From: Atherinomorus stipes
Taxonomy: Eukaryota; Chordata; Actinopteri; Atheriniformes; Atherinidae
NCBI GenBank assembly: GCA_023101725.1
Contig: JALJCO010013448.1
Location: 410,001 to 474,000 of the forward strand
Direction of reading: 5' to 3'
DNA: 64,000 bases
The position numbers were made by a program, and so were the translations under genes. The notes under the pieces are model-generated. The model searched no databases and was not told the origin of the DNA. It saw nothing but the letters and a program-made list of their open reading frames with translations. Shown here piece by piece: positions 48,216 through 60,139 of the stretch (its first letter is position 1; each line of letters opens with the position of its first letter).

Positions 48216-50158
48216 GGACCGAGCCGAAAAATCTGAAAAGCACAGGGAAGTTAGAGAAAAAGTAACAAATTTACTTACAAAAAAATAAGATTAAATGTTA
48301 AATCGGGGCCCATAAAAGTGGTCAACAAAACCAAACTACAGGAAACTAAAGTATTAACTGACCTAACAAACTGACACATAAGGTGGACACGTGTACTGGC
48401 TGATTTTGACACAAGAGGGGACATTACATATATGACTTAAACAAAAAACTGCAACTAAAGACTAATCAGTGCAATAACCAATGAAGGAAAAAGAACTTAT
48501 GTAAAGTCCCTTTAATAAAAGGATATGAAAAATGGTGACATTTATTTTAAGTGTAGACGTTTTTAAATGAAAGAGACCATTTCATTGTGGTAGCAGCGTT
48601 TGTATCCGTCATCCGCTGCAACCACTGGAGCAGCCTTTGTCAAAGTGGGTGCCGGGGGACACCGGGGTGCCTCCTGACAGTGTCAGGGGTGCCGCCAAAA
48701 AAAAAAGTATATATATATATATATATATTCTGACATTTTAAAGGAGTCATCACCCGGAAATCCCACTTTTTCATGTTAAAACATGTGTATTGGGGTAGGA
48801 ATTGAGTAATAAAGTGCCAGAAACTCCTGAAAGTGAAAGTGGCTTCGTTTTTCAGCTTGAGCTCTCTCTTTATCCCAGAATCGGCCACAAGAGCGCGATT
48901 TGGACCCGCCTCTGGCATTGACGTCAACCGCCTCGGCCTGCTAAGCTAGCCTCTTTAGCGCCACCTAAAAGCAGCTGATTACCTGCCACGGAGGAGTTAT
49001 GACCAGCTGTTATGACGTGAACTAGAGAGGCTGCGAGCGAGCTGCTAAGCTAGCGTCTTTGTTATGAACTCTGCTTTTCACCGGCTCCTGCGCAGAAGCG
49101 TGTCCGCCTTACAGATGCTCGTGGTCGGCCTGAGTGGACAGAAGGGAGCAGTGGATTATATTTATCAGTGAGGATGTGCAGTCGGTAAGTGTTGCTGCTG
49201 TGTAACTTATTATCTTTTGTGTCAGAGACCAGTAAACGGTGGTTGACGAGCGGACAAGCTGCTAATGTAGCTTCAGAAGCTAACAGTGTTTGGTTAACTT
49301 ATCGTCAGACGTCCGCTCCTTATGTTCATCAGAGTCCAGCCCTTTTACTCCGGATCCTCTCCATCAACCGCACCGTTACGTTTTTATCACGTTTTTCTCT
49401 GTTGGGACATCATTTCCTTCACCTGCTCTGTCCTGATAAAACTTTGTTTTGGCTTTGACGTTTGCCTCGTGAACGCGCTTACAGACAGCTCTAACTCTCG
49501 TACGTGTTCTTGCGACAAACAAAAGTTGGGGACAAAAAAAGATTAAAATGAACTTATTAAATTTTCGTCCACCCAACTAGAATTAAAAATGTATTTGAAG
49601 ATAATTTAAGAAGGATTGTGTATGTAAAACACTAGGTTATGACACCTTTAATAAAAATAAAATATTCTAACATTTCATGTATAAATGTATTTGAATACAT
49701 GAATATATTCTTTTTATTTTATATTCTTTTTTACATATGAATGGGTTGATAAAATTGTAAATTCATTTTTGATGAATAAATACATCAAATTAACCATAAA
49801 AATCGGTCTCATGTACCCATTGTCAGTAACGTGGCATGACGTCCCCACCGGGGTCAGCCTGATGCGCAGCACATTGTTTTACAGCCTAATTTAACCATGA
49901 AAATACATTTGATTTCACAGAGAGCAAGAAACACGCAACAGCATCATGGGTCGTTTTTTAAAAAGATAAGCCCCACAAGAACCGGACGTGATGGTTACAC
50001 TGGGGGGACCTGAGATTTTAGGCACTTTTGAAAGGTGCCCTGACTGAAAGGCTGCACTGGACTGGACTTCAGAGTCAAGGGCCAAAAATAAAATATAAAA
50101 AGGGAAAAAAAAAAAAAAAAAAGGGGGGGAGAGGAAAAAAAAAAAAAAAAAAAGCGAC
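48216..50158. mobile_element. Insertions splitting the composite MITE
   Basis: Contains gtgagggaccgagccgaaaa (48213) and text repeated weakly at both sides (48548 acgtttttaaatgaaagaga; 50700 atgtttttaaataaaaaaga), which could be remains of an LTR element. There is also a gtgccgggggacaccggggt-type fragment (48650), (TA)n at 48709-48728 and an unnamed MITE-like stretch (about 48740-49560). Two poly(A)-rich runs end it (50106-50153). Boundaries are poorly resolved. Confidence 0.4.
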
Positions 50159-50692
50159 CTTTATCGCCAGTTTCTCCTTCTCCACTGTAGAATAACGCAT
50201 CTCCCGTGGGAAGAGTTTACAGCTGATGAATGCCACAGGACGTTGATCTTCTGCAGGAGGACAGCTCCTATGTCCCTCTCTGAGGCATCTGTTTGCAAAA
50301 TAAAAGGTTTGTCAAAGTCAGGGCTCCCTCTGTCCCCTGGACCTCCACAGGACATTTTGATCCAGTCATGTCGGTGAGTGGAGCAGCCCTGGCAGAAAAG
50401 TTGGGGATGAAGCGCTGATCGTATCCAGCCATCCCCAGGAAGGGTCTCAGCTGCTTCCTGGTTCGGGACTCGATAGCATGCGCTTTACGGACCTGCGGCT
50501 TGATGACTCCACTGCCAATGATGACTCCCAGATATTCAGTCTCAGACTGTGCCAAAACACACTTTTCTGGGTTGACGGTCAAGCCTGCAGACAGGAGACG
50601 CCCCAGCACTCCTCCCATGAACCACTGTAGATTACAGCATCATCAAGGTAAGCACACGCATAGCTGTCACATCCATTTAGTGCCTGATCCGT
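50159..50692 (-). pseudogene. Ty3/Gypsy retrotransposon pol fragment (RT to RNase H)
   Basis: Read leftward: DQALNGCDSYACA then the catalytic YLDDAVIYS (codons 50650-50639), GRLLSAGLTVNPEKCVLAQ, TEYLGVIIGSG, LRPFLGMAGYDQRFIPNF, APLTDMT, and in a shifted frame FDKPFILQTDASERDIGAV, the start of RNase H, then RYSTVE. The order is that of Ty3/Gypsy pol. Protease, integrase and LTRs are not seen, and at least one frameshift (about 50270-50340) separates RT from RNase H. Dead copy nested in repeat DNA. Confidence 0.85.
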
Positions 50693-51108
50693 GGGTTAGG
50701 ATGTTTTTAAATAAAAAAGATTACCAGACCATTTCAGTGTGTGGCTGCGCATGCGGCCGTCACAATCAGTTAAACATCAGTGGAGCGGCTGATGTCCAAT
50801 ACTCAGTTTTAAGCCGATATCAATGGGGGGACGATTATATCGTGCATCCCTAATTACAAGGGTTTTTTCAAGTAAGCTTTACTTGCGTATATGAGTTATT
50901 CCTACAAGAAAAACTCAAGTAACCTTCACTCATATTAATCAACATCACCACAGTTTTAATTTGTCATGATCAGTAAGTTATATTTGGACATTTGTAGCCC
51001 AGCATTCACAAAAGGTTAAACTCCTGTTGAATGTACATCATCTCCCATGAGCCTTTGTGGCCCAGATATGTTGAACTTTGAAAAAAGCCCTGCCCCCTCT
51101 GACAGGAC

Positions 51109-51702
51109 TATCGTATCGTATCATATCGCACCGCATCGTATCGCATCGTATCGTACCGTACCGTATCGTACTGTACCGTACCGTACCGTATCGTATCGTA
51201 TCATATCGCACCGTATCGCATCGTACGCATCGTACCGTATCGTATCGTACCGTATCGTACCGCACCGTATCGTATCGCATCGTACCGTATCGTATCGTAT
51301 CGTACCGTCACCGTACCGTACCGTATCGTATCGCATCGTATCGTATCGTATCGCGTGCATCCGCATCGTACCGTATCGTACCGCATCGACGGCACCCGAG
51401 TATCCGTCGCATCGTATCGTATCGCATCATATCGCATCGTATCGTACGTACCGTCATCTCACCGTACCGTATCGTATCGCATCGTACCGCATCGCATCGT
51501 ACCGCAGCGCACCGCACCGTACCGCATTGTATCGCACGCATCGCATCGCATCGCACCGTACCGTACCACTACCGCATCGCATCGCATCGCATCGCATCGC
51601 ATCGCATCGCATCGTATCGGCATCGCACCGTACCGTACCGTACCGTACCGCATCGTATCGTATCGTATCGTATCGTATCGTACCGTACCGTATCGTACCG
51701 TC
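51109..51702. repeat. CpG-rich pentanucleotide array CG(T/C)A(T/C)
   Basis: About 118 tandem 5-mers, nearly all CGTAT, CGCAT, CGTAC or CGCAC. The CG at positions 1-2 is almost invariant while positions 3 and 5 vary between C and T. The 5-bp period gives cycling peptides in all six frames (RYDTI-like), which are not genes. Confidence 0.95.
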
Positions 51703-52580
51703 TTCTTCCACTTATCCGGGGTCGGGTTGCGGGGGCAGCTGCCTAAGCAGGAAAGCCCAGACTTCCCTCTACACGGCCACAAATACCAGCTCATCCTGGG
51801 GGATCCCGAGGTGTCCCCAGACCAGTTGGGAGATGTAGTCCCTCCAGCGTGTCCTGGGTCTCGTCCGGGATGAGACGTAGTCCCTCCAGCGTGTCCTAGG
51901 GCTCGTCCGGGATGCGACGTAGTCCCTCAAGCGTGTCCTAGGTCTCGTCCGGGATGCGACGTAGTCCGTCTAGCATGTCCTGGGTCTCCCCTGGGGTCCT
52001 GTCCGGGATGAGATGTAGTCCCTTCAGCATGTCCCTGGTTTCCCCAGGGTCTTGTCCGGGTTGAGACATTATGAGGGGTCTCACCCGGAATGAGACTTAG
52101 TCCCTTCAGCGTGTCCTTGGTCTCCTGGAGTCTCATCCAGGATGAGACGTAGTCCCTCCAGTGTGTCCTGGGTCTCTCCCATCTCCCAGGGTCTCGTCCG
52201 GGATAAGGTGTAGTCCCTTCAGTGTGTCTTGGGTCTCCCCCGGGGTCTCCCCCAGGGTCTCCCCCGGGATGAGACGTAGTCCCTTTAGCGTGTCCTGGGT
52301 CTCTCCCGTCTCCCATCTGGGATAAGGTGTACTCCCTTCAGTGTGTCCTGGGTCTTCCCTGGGGTCTCGTCCGGGATAAGGTGTACTCCCTTCAGTGTGT
52401 CCTGGGTCTTCCCTAGGGTCTCGTCCAACCCTCACTGGGAATGGATTTAACCCACAGCCTGAAATGTGGACCAAGTTCTGGGCCGGACCACCCGCACAAA
52501 GGGGTCCAGCACTCCGTACTCCCGGAACCACCCCCCACAGAACTCCCCGGGGGACACGATCCAGACCATGTATGCACAGT
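51703..52580. mobile_element. Fish retroposon-like repeat with internal minisatellite
   Basis: The left end cttatccggggtcgggttgc (about 51711) and the right end cccacagaactccccggggg (about 52535) are familiar as the two halves of a widespread fish dispersed repeat. Between them (about 51835-52440) the segment gtagtccctccagcgtgtcc is expanded into about 13 units of 42-60 bp. Repeat family not named from memory with certainty. Confidence 0.65.
51835..52440. repeat. TAGTCCCTCCAGCGTGTCCT minisatellite, 42-60 bp units
   Basis: The first two units are 42 bp; later ones gain CCTGGGGTC- or CTCCCAT-type extensions. The single-copy ancestor is readable at the left edge of the host repeat, so direction and origin of expansion are visible. 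Confidence 0.8.
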
Positions 52581-53960
52581 AAAGTTTACTTGCTTTTTAA
52601 AAGCTGATCACATAATAAATATGTTGAATTCAAATTACTTGATAATTGTGAGTTATACTTACAATTTAAAATCAAGTTTAAAATATAAAAATATTTAATA
52701 GCATTTCATAAATTTATGCCTTTTTTTCCCATATAACCATTTTATTCCCAGTAGAACATAAACATCATATTTTATATAGATGATACGATATAAATACTAA
52801 ATAAATGACACGATATAAACGACACAATATAAACAATATAAGTGATACAATACAGTATAAACGATGCGATATGGACAATACGATATGGCTGATACGGTAT
52901 AAACGGAGCGATATGGCACACTCCTACCAATAAGAGAAGACGTGTTATGAGGGGGGCCAGGCTGGTTTTTCATGAGTACAGGTGGGAGGGGTCTGACTGA
53001 CAGGTATGAGTTTCCATTTATTCAGATATTACCTGAAAAACATCTGTGAAGGAGGAGCAACAGAAACGAGAGGAACAGGATGAGTTCCAACTTTTGTCAG
53101 AGAAAAATGAAATGAAATTATCGCAGAAAGCGGTATGAGGAGGGGGGGGGGGGGGGGGTCAGGTGGTGTAGTGAAAAGAGAAAACACCAACATTGGAACT
53201 AATTAAACCAGTGGTTTGGGTGTGATCCAAACCACTAAAAGCACTAAAAGCACTCCACCTGCAAAAATGAAGCTAAATGAAATAAATGAACGTGCAGAGA
53301 AACATGTGAATCTGGTGTGGATTAGAACGAGGGAGCTTCCAGCGAGCCATAAATGAACAGAAATGTACACAGAATGAATAATTGACCTGCAGGATGAGAA
53401 ATGAGCCTGGGGAGGGAAACATGTGACCCAGTTCACAGATAAAAGCTGCAACCTTGTTCCTGAGCAGCTTCCCTGCAGCCATGACTCTTTCTGATCTAAT
53501 GTGCTCCAGCCGAGCGAGCGCGAGCACCAGGAGATGGACCAGCCTGTCCCCAGACCTCCATCCAGGCTGGAGGGGGGGGGGGGGGGGGGCATCACATCAG
53601 CTCTGATGCACTCCTGCTTTCTCTCAGAAGTTCACTTCTTCCTCACTCATTTCCCTCCAGGCGGCTGCAGGGATGTGACGTACGGAGAGAGAAGATCCCT
53701 GAAGAAACATCCCAGATAAACAGGAGGGATGTGAGGAGCACGACTTCTGCTGGATCTGAGCTGAACGCCCCCACCTGCACGCGACTGCTCCACCTGCACG
53801 CGACTAGCTCCACCTGGTGGTACGTTGGAGAAGTTACAGAATCATATGATCAGAAATTTTTATAAGGGAAAGCAAAGCAACGGGAAAAGTCTGGCCACAG
53901 AGTCTTATTTCTTTTACTGTAAACAGCTTCGATTCTTTTTATTTCATCTTAATATATATT
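52580..53960. other. No gene recognised
   Basis: A/T-rich 52600-52920, with a cgatataaacgata-type short repeat at 52780-52920. G runs at 53142-53158 and 53572-53589. Frames up to 130 codons (53203-53595, -) have no recognisable domain and overlap each other on both strands. Confidence 0.4.
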
Positions 53961-53967
53961 TACTTAA

Positions 53968-54345
53968 AGGAAAAGTTCACCCACAGAATGATGTAACTTT
54001 ATTTTCCACTTCCCCTCATGGTGAGAAAGACTCTGAAGCACTTTTTTAATATCTCAAATGCAGGCTCTAAAAATCTACTAAATGATGTCGTTTTGAGTCA
54101 ATTCTTGACGCTACCCACTCAGGACACTTGGATTACATTGGACGAGCAGTATGGAGGAATATTGACAAGTTTTTGTGGACTTTTATGGACCTTTTTGCTC
54201 GGACCCCGGCAAACTCCATTACATTAAAGTTGGGGAAACGAGAAGCCTTCCTGATCACCGGCTGCATTTGAGATATTAAAAGGTTGAGTCTCTTCACCAT
54301 GAGGGTTGAAGATAAGTTACATCATTCTGTGGGTGGAATATTGCT
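53968..54345. mobile_element. TTAA-target palindromic MITE, internally deleted copy
   Basis: Same ends as 6883-7765 (AGGAAAAGTTCACCCACAG; GTGGGTGGAATATTGCT as right end), flanked by TTAA (53964-53967; 54346-54349). It keeps about 95 bp of the left arm and most of the right arm; the centre and most of the left arm are gone. Confidence 0.85.
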
Positions 54346-54445
54346 TTAATATATTTTACTAAAAGGTGATAGCTCCAACTTTTTAATCAAAACCATTGAT
54401 TCAAAAAAACTTCTTGAGGGGGCAGAATTGAAGCATTAATGTTAC

Positions 54446-54587
<142 letters not shown>

Positions 54588-54939
54588 CTAGCACAGAAAT
54601 AATTTTTATCAGTATTGATTTGTGAAAAATGTATAAATTTTTAAATCTGATTACCATGCTGTCCACACAGGAGTTTGGCTTGATTTCTCTGTGTAGAAAT
54701 AGTATTTTCCTTCTTACATTTCTCAAATTCAAGCAGAAAAAAAGAAGCAGGATGAGGGTGAAGTTGCAAAAAGGCTCAAAAGCCCCTACAGAGGTTGCTT
54801 CTTTCCTGCTGGATGTGTTAAACATTTGCTCATAAACGGTTAGCTGGTTAGCTGCTCCTGTAATGTTGCTAATGCTAACTGAGCTAGTGGGTGAGTGCGC
54901 AGCTTTCTAGCGGGGAGGAGTTAAAAGTTGTAGCTATCA

Positions 54940-55250
54940 CCTTTAAACTTGCAGATGTTGTGCTACTATGTTGTGTTTTCTTTGCTTCTTCTTGTGTTTT
55001 AATGTACAGCACTCTGAGCTGCATTTTTATGAAGGAAAAGGGCTTTATAAATAAAAGTTGATTGATTGAAATCCCAAATATGTAAGTAGAATCCAATAAA
55101 GAACATTTTAAAACTGTCATGATTTCTTCTAAGAAAGCAAATATGATATTTAGACTCATGGGAAGCTGCTCTAATGTGTCTGGGACAGTTTTGTTTGTTT
55201 CCTTTATTTAAATTATTTTCTTAAACTACAATTCAAAATCAATATTTTAT
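54940..55250. mobile_element. LINE/SINE tail and Tc1-like fragment
   Basis: gggctttataaataaaagttgattgattg (55038-55067) resembles a fish retroposon 3' tail. 55140-55250 (gctctaatgtgtctgggaca, ttcaaaatcaatatttt) matches the right part of the 61467 Tc1-like remnant. Confidence 0.5.
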
Positions 55251-55622
55251 TTTGCTAAATCAAAATGTAGCAGCCACCCAAAGAGATGCAAGCAGAGGGC
55301 GGCCCCAGCTGAAGCCCCCCCCGGTCTCTGGGCAACCACCAACAGCGCTGAGCGATGGCCACCCAGGACCGGCATGGAGCCCTGTAGAAGCCCCCCCTCC
55401 CCGGACCTAGACAGAGGGCTCAGCCAACACCCAGGAGGACCAGGCCCCCCAGATGACCACCCGGTATGGGCCAGCAACCGCCCCAATGCGCCTGCCCCAC
55501 ACACTGGGCGCCACCACTGCCACTACACACATCCCCCCCCCCCCCCCACTCACACACACACACAATCACACACTTTCACCCATCCCAACACACAACCCCA
55601 CATCCCCCTCCCCCCCCCCCCC

Positions 55623-55654
<32 letters not shown>

Positions 55655-56215
55655 ACACACCCACACCTTCCTCAACCCCTAACATGGACACACACGCACC
55701 CACATCCCTCCTCCCTCCACCTGCCAACTTCCTCCCACACAAACAAAAACACATGCACACACCTCCCTCAACCCCCATATATGCACCCCCAAATCCCCCC
55801 TCCCTCCACCCGCCACCTCCCCCACACACGCACACACAAAAACACATGCGCACACCTTCCTCAACCTCTAACATGGACACACACACACACCCACATCACT
55901 TCACCCCCCCACACACCTCCACCCATCTCAACAACACACACCCACATCCTCCCCTCCCTCCACCCCCACACACACCTCCACCCATCCCAACACACACACA
56001 CACCCCTCCCCCTCCCTCCTCCCCCACACACGTATACACCTCCACCCATCCCAAAACACCCCCCACATCATTCCTCCCTCCTCGATACCTCATCCCCTCA
56101 CACACGAACACACACCCCACCAGCACCTGATCAGTTTCTCATCTCACACCCACATCACTCTCAGTCCTCCCACCGTGTTTTCCGAGCAACAACCCCCCCC
56201 CCCCTCCATGATAAC
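55251..56215. repeat. C- and CA-rich low-complexity block
   Basis: A GC-rich leader (55290-55520), then about 0.65 kb of CCCCCACACACA-type sequence with irregular 100-110-bp higher-order repetition (tccctccacc...acacacacctc...caacccc). The Pro/His/Thr-rich frames (up to 250 codons, 55466-56218) follow from the composition. The leader resembles 17480-17680, so it may be one retroposon family. Confidence 0.75.
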
Positions 56216-56994
56216 TGATCAGTGACTGATAATCGCCTCATCCATCTGTTTTATTTACTAAAAAGATCACGTATCATCCAGACCGATGCAGGTCCTGGAG
56301 AGCTGGACCAGGTTCCGTTCCCGTCTGGGAGTCTGCTGTATGTCAGGAATGCAGCGAGGACGAGAACGTGAAGAAATCTGCTTCCGTGTCTCATCTTCAG
56401 CTTCTTTCAAATCAAAAAATCACATCTGTGGTTTCAGTGACACGACATGAGTCAAGATGCAGCTTTTGTTTTAGTTGTGATGAAAGAAATTTGACAGGAT
56501 GATGATGATGATGGTGGTGGGGGACAGAACATATGTGAGGGTTTAAACCACGTAAATATTTGGTCTTGTGTTCACATGCAGCTCCTCCGATGACTGACGG
56601 TGGAAAACACGCCTTCATCATCATACGACTCCAGACTTGCCCTGCATGGAGGAGAGAGCAGCTTTACAAAGGAGTCCCTGTATGCCGGGGACGTGTGTTG
56701 TAACAACAGGGAAGTGTTGCTTCCACGGCAGACGTGTTTCGACTCGACCCAGGAGTGGAAGGTCGTTCCTCACACGTCCCACAGCCTCCTCTTCCTCAGA
56801 AAAACCACCGCAGAGTTTAACATCGCAGGGACCCGGCTGTAAACCAGGTTGGCGCCCCCCCCCCCCCCCCCCCCCTCCAAAAAAATCATGATGTAATTTA
56901 AACTTTAATTCACTAAAAAATCCACATCGGTCTGATTTATAACTGTGTTCATAAAAGAATGACAGAGTTATGAAAAGCACCACGTTGGACCAGA
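56216..56994. other. No gene recognised; poly(C) tract
   Basis: Mostly unique. Poly(C) of about 20 nt at 56855-56874. An 80-codon frame at 56600-56842 (+) resembles no family I know. Confidence 0.35.
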
Positions 56995-57262
56995 TTCTGT
57001 CCTCCATCAGGACCAGAACCAGGAAGGAAAACCTCCATCAGGACCAGAACCAGGAAGGAAAACCTCCATCAAGACCAGAACCAGGAAGGAAAACCTCCAT
57101 CAGAACCAGAACCAGAACCAGGAAGGAAAACCTCCATCAGGACCAGAACCGGGAAGGAAAACCTCCATCAGGACCAGAACCAAGAAGGAAAACCTCCATC
57201 AGGACCAGAACCAAAAAGGAAAACCTCCATCAGGATCAGAACCAGGAAGGAAAACCTCAATC
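56995..57262. repeat. 31-bp minisatellite
   Basis: About nine copies of aggaccagaaccaggaagg-aaaacctccatc (31 bp), with one unit carrying an extra ccagaa. Confidence 0.93.
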
Positions 57263-57512
57263 TTAGGTTTATAAATACAGAAATTAATAATTTGGGGTGG
57301 AAAAAAATGTAAATAGAAAAAAATAGAAAAATAAATACATGCATATTAAGAAAATAATAAATGTGAAAAATATCAAATAAATGAATTTATTCACTAAAAA
57401 TCACACAGAAAAATAAACAAATAAGTGAATTAACAAGTTGAAACAGTTGAAAACAGAAATATACATTTATGTCAAAAAAATAATGAATGTTAATAAATCA
57501 CCAAAAACCAAT

Positions 57513-57554
<42 letters not shown>

Positions 57555-57780
57555 TTTTTAAATATTTTTATATTCATTTTTGATTTAGGCAGTTTCGGTC
57601 TTCCATAATGCACAAAATATAGACTAATATTTGATTCATTTATACTGTATAAATAAATAGATACAAAATAAACAATCACAGGTACATTTGACGTCTGCAC
57701 GTTTTATAAAATTGCTATTTTTTTTCATTTCTGTACTTTTGTCAAGCATTGTTGAGTTTCTAAGGGAAAAAAAAAAACAT
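57263..57780. other. A/T-rich stretch with (TA)n
   Basis: A/T-rich sequence; (TA)n at 57517-57551. Ends with an A run (57764-57777) that is the pol III T-run terminator of the minus-strand tRNA next to it. Confidence 0.6.
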
Positions 57781-57852
57781 TGACCCCGACGTGATTTGAA
57801 CACGCAACCTTCTGATCTGGAGTCAGACGCGCTACCGTTGCGCCACGAGGTC
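57781..57852 (-). tRNA. tRNA-Trp (CCA), copy 2
   Basis: Reverse complement is identical over 72 nt to the gene at 8195-8266, including A box, CCA anticodon and B box. The downstream T-run (57764-57777 on plus as A) is a strong pol III terminator. Flanking DNA differs from copy 1, so this is not a recent segmental copy. It lies in the cul2-pard3 intergenic region, same strand as both genes. Confidence 0.95.
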
Positions 57853-58329
57853 CTGGACGGCTCACCTAGGAAGTAAATCACTAGATGAGCGATCTCACGG
57901 AGAAGAGGACATCTGGTCAGTTTGTGTTGTATTTGCTTACGTCTCTAAGACGTAGAGTTAGAAACATTAACATTCCCTCATTTTCCTGAGAATTCCCGGA
58001 AATAAATGGATGCCTCAGCCTGACTCAGCAGCTGTCAGCGTACCAACATACTGGGAGACAAACGGTCGCTACTGGGTGACTAAACGCACGTGTGGACGTG
58101 AGAAGTTGAAGCTGAAAAGTCAGTTAAACGGGTCTTCAGACAGAGTTTAAACAAATGATCATAAAGAAATCATCCTCGTTGTTTTATGGGTAAAGATTCA
58201 CAAAGGCAAACATAAGGGGAGGAGCTAGAAGGAGGCTTCAGGTTCCACTCAGATGATTTGGTTTCGTGGGTCTCTCTGGTTCTGTACTAAACTGGTTCTA
58301 AACTTACTTGGAGAACAGGAACTATTTTG

Positions 58330-59930
58330 TGTGAGTAGGTAACTTTACATCTGTTCAGCTGAACAAAAACAAAACTGAGGTAAATGTTTTTGGAGCCAAA
58401 GAGAAACAACAGCAGGTTGTCACAGAACTTCAGTCCATACACTAAAAACCACCAACCAGGCCAGAAATCTGGATGTAGTGATGGACTCGGACCTAAAAAC
58501 CACCAACCAGGCCAGAAATCTGGATGTAGTGATGGACTCGGACCTAAAAACCACCAACCAGGCCAGAAATCTGGATGTAGTGATGGACTCAGACCTAAAA
58601 ACCACCAACCAGGCCAGAAATCTGGATGTAGTGATGGACTCAGACCTAAAAACCACCAACCAGGCCAGAAATCTGGATGTAGTGATGGACTCGGACCTAA
58701 AAACCACCAACCAGGCCAGAAATCTGGGTGTAGTGATGGACTCGGACCTAAAAACCACCAACCAGGCCAGAAATCTGGGTGTAGTGATGGACTCGGACCT
58801 AAAAACCACCAACCAGGCCAGAAATCTGGGTGTAGTGATGGACTCAGACCTAAAACCACCAACCAGGCCAGAAATCTGGGTGTAGCGATGGACTCAGACC
58901 TTAAAACAACCAACAAGGCCAGAAATCTGGATGTAGCGATGGACTCGGACCTAAAAACCACCAACCGGACCAGAAATCTGGATGTAGCGATGGACTCGGA
59001 CCTAAAAACCACCAACCGGAGCAGAAATCTGGATGTAGCGGTGGACTCGGACCTAAAAACCACCAACCAGACCAGAAATCTGGGTATAGTTATGGACTCA
59101 GACCTAAAAACCACCAACCAGACCAGAAATCTGGATGTAGCGATGGACTCAAACCTAAACCTTGAAAAACACATCAAAGCGATCACTAAATCAGCCAACT
59201 AACACCTGAAGAACATCTCAAGGATCAAAGATCTGATCTCTCAGGAAAATCTAGAAAAACTGGTCCATCATTCATCTTCAGTCGACTTGATTACTTTAAC
59301 AGCGTCTTTACTGGTCTACCTAAAAAACAGTTAAACAGCTGCAGCTCATTCAGAACTCTGCTGCCCGAGTTCTCACTTAGACCAGAAACCTGGACCACAT
59401 CAGTCCAGTTCTGAGGTCTTTACACTGGCTGCCGGTCCATCAGAGAATAGACTTTAAAGTTCTGCTGCTGGTCTATAAAGCTCTGAATGGTTTAGGCCCA
59501 AAATACATCAGTGACCTCTTGACCCAGTATGAACCTACTAGACCCCTCAGGTCATCTGGATCCGGTCTTTTATCAGTTCCAGAGTCAGAACCAGACCTGG
59601 AGAAGCTGCGTTCAGCTTCTATGCTCCACATGTCTGGAACAAACTCCCAGAAAGTCTCAGATCAGCTGGAACAGTTTTTTTTAAATCCAGGTTAAAGACC
59701 CACCTGTTCTCAGCTGCATTTACGTAGATTTTACTCAAAAGTTTAAATCCACACGGCTCTATGTTCTCTCTTTTTAATCTTAAATGTTTTTAATTCTAAA
59801 TTACGCTTCTTTCTTGTTCTTAATTTTTTTTTCCTTTTGCACTCTGCTGTAATGCTTAAAATGTTTTATGTAAAGCACTTTGAATTGTCCTGTTCATGAA
59901 ATGTGCTCTACAAATAAACTTGCCTAAATA
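58330..59930 (+). mobile_element. LINE 3' half with internal 51-bp tandem expansion
   Basis: Left of the array: LNKNKTEVNVFGAKE-type block (about 58360-58410). Right of it: NLEKHIKAITKSA, HLKNISRIKDLISQ, then frameshifted LLVYKALNGLGPKYIS, YEPTRPLRSSGSGLL and FYAPHVWNKLPESLR blocks, ending at about 59725. The 3' tail ends with gtaaagcactttgaattgtc and aaatgtgctctacaaataaa (about 59870-59922). This is the C-terminal half of a common fish non-LTR reverse transcriptase (L2/Rex1-like; clade unsure). Multiple stops, inactive. Confidence 0.85.
58445..59160 (+). repeat. 14 tandem copies of a 51-bp LINE-coding unit
   Basis: Unit aaaaaccaccaaccaggcc-agaaatctgg-atgtagtgatggactcggacct is 51 bp = 17 codons (KTTNQARNLDVVMDSDL in the LINE frame). 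One base is missing near 58852, shifting the frame once. Units drift left to right (TAGTGATGG, then TAGCGATGG; CAGGCC, then CCGGACC, then CAGACC), so the right-hand units are closest to the single-copy LINE sequence that follows. Confidence 0.93.
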
Positions 59931-60139
59931 CAAATGAAACCAGTAGCGTTAATATCTAACTGGGCCCCAGGGCCACTTTCTACTGGAAAAGTTGGTCCCC
60001 AGCATAAAAAGACTGAGAACTGCTGTAGTGCAGAAGAAAGGGAATAAACATTTCAGTAATTCTCATGAAAATACAAAATATCCAACATAAAAAAGACAGC
60101 AATGGACGCACGACCAATATTTACATAAAAGCCTCAGTG

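Noticed and set aside
51038..51873. Open frames of 170-260 codons made of RYDTI- or SYRIV-type repeats
   Set aside because: A 5-bp repeat without stops gives cycling pentapeptides in every frame; no codon bias, domain or start context.
55453..56218. Pro/His/Thr-rich frames of 225-250 codons
   Set aside because: They follow from CA- and C-rich low-complexity DNA.
56600..56842. 80-codon frame starting MENTPSSSYDSR
   Set aside because: Looks more protein-like than most but matches no family I know, with no splice or neighbour support.
58384..59202. 272- and 303-codon frames on opposite strands
   Set aside because: Both read the 51-bp LINE-derived array; only part of one frame corresponds to the LINE protein.
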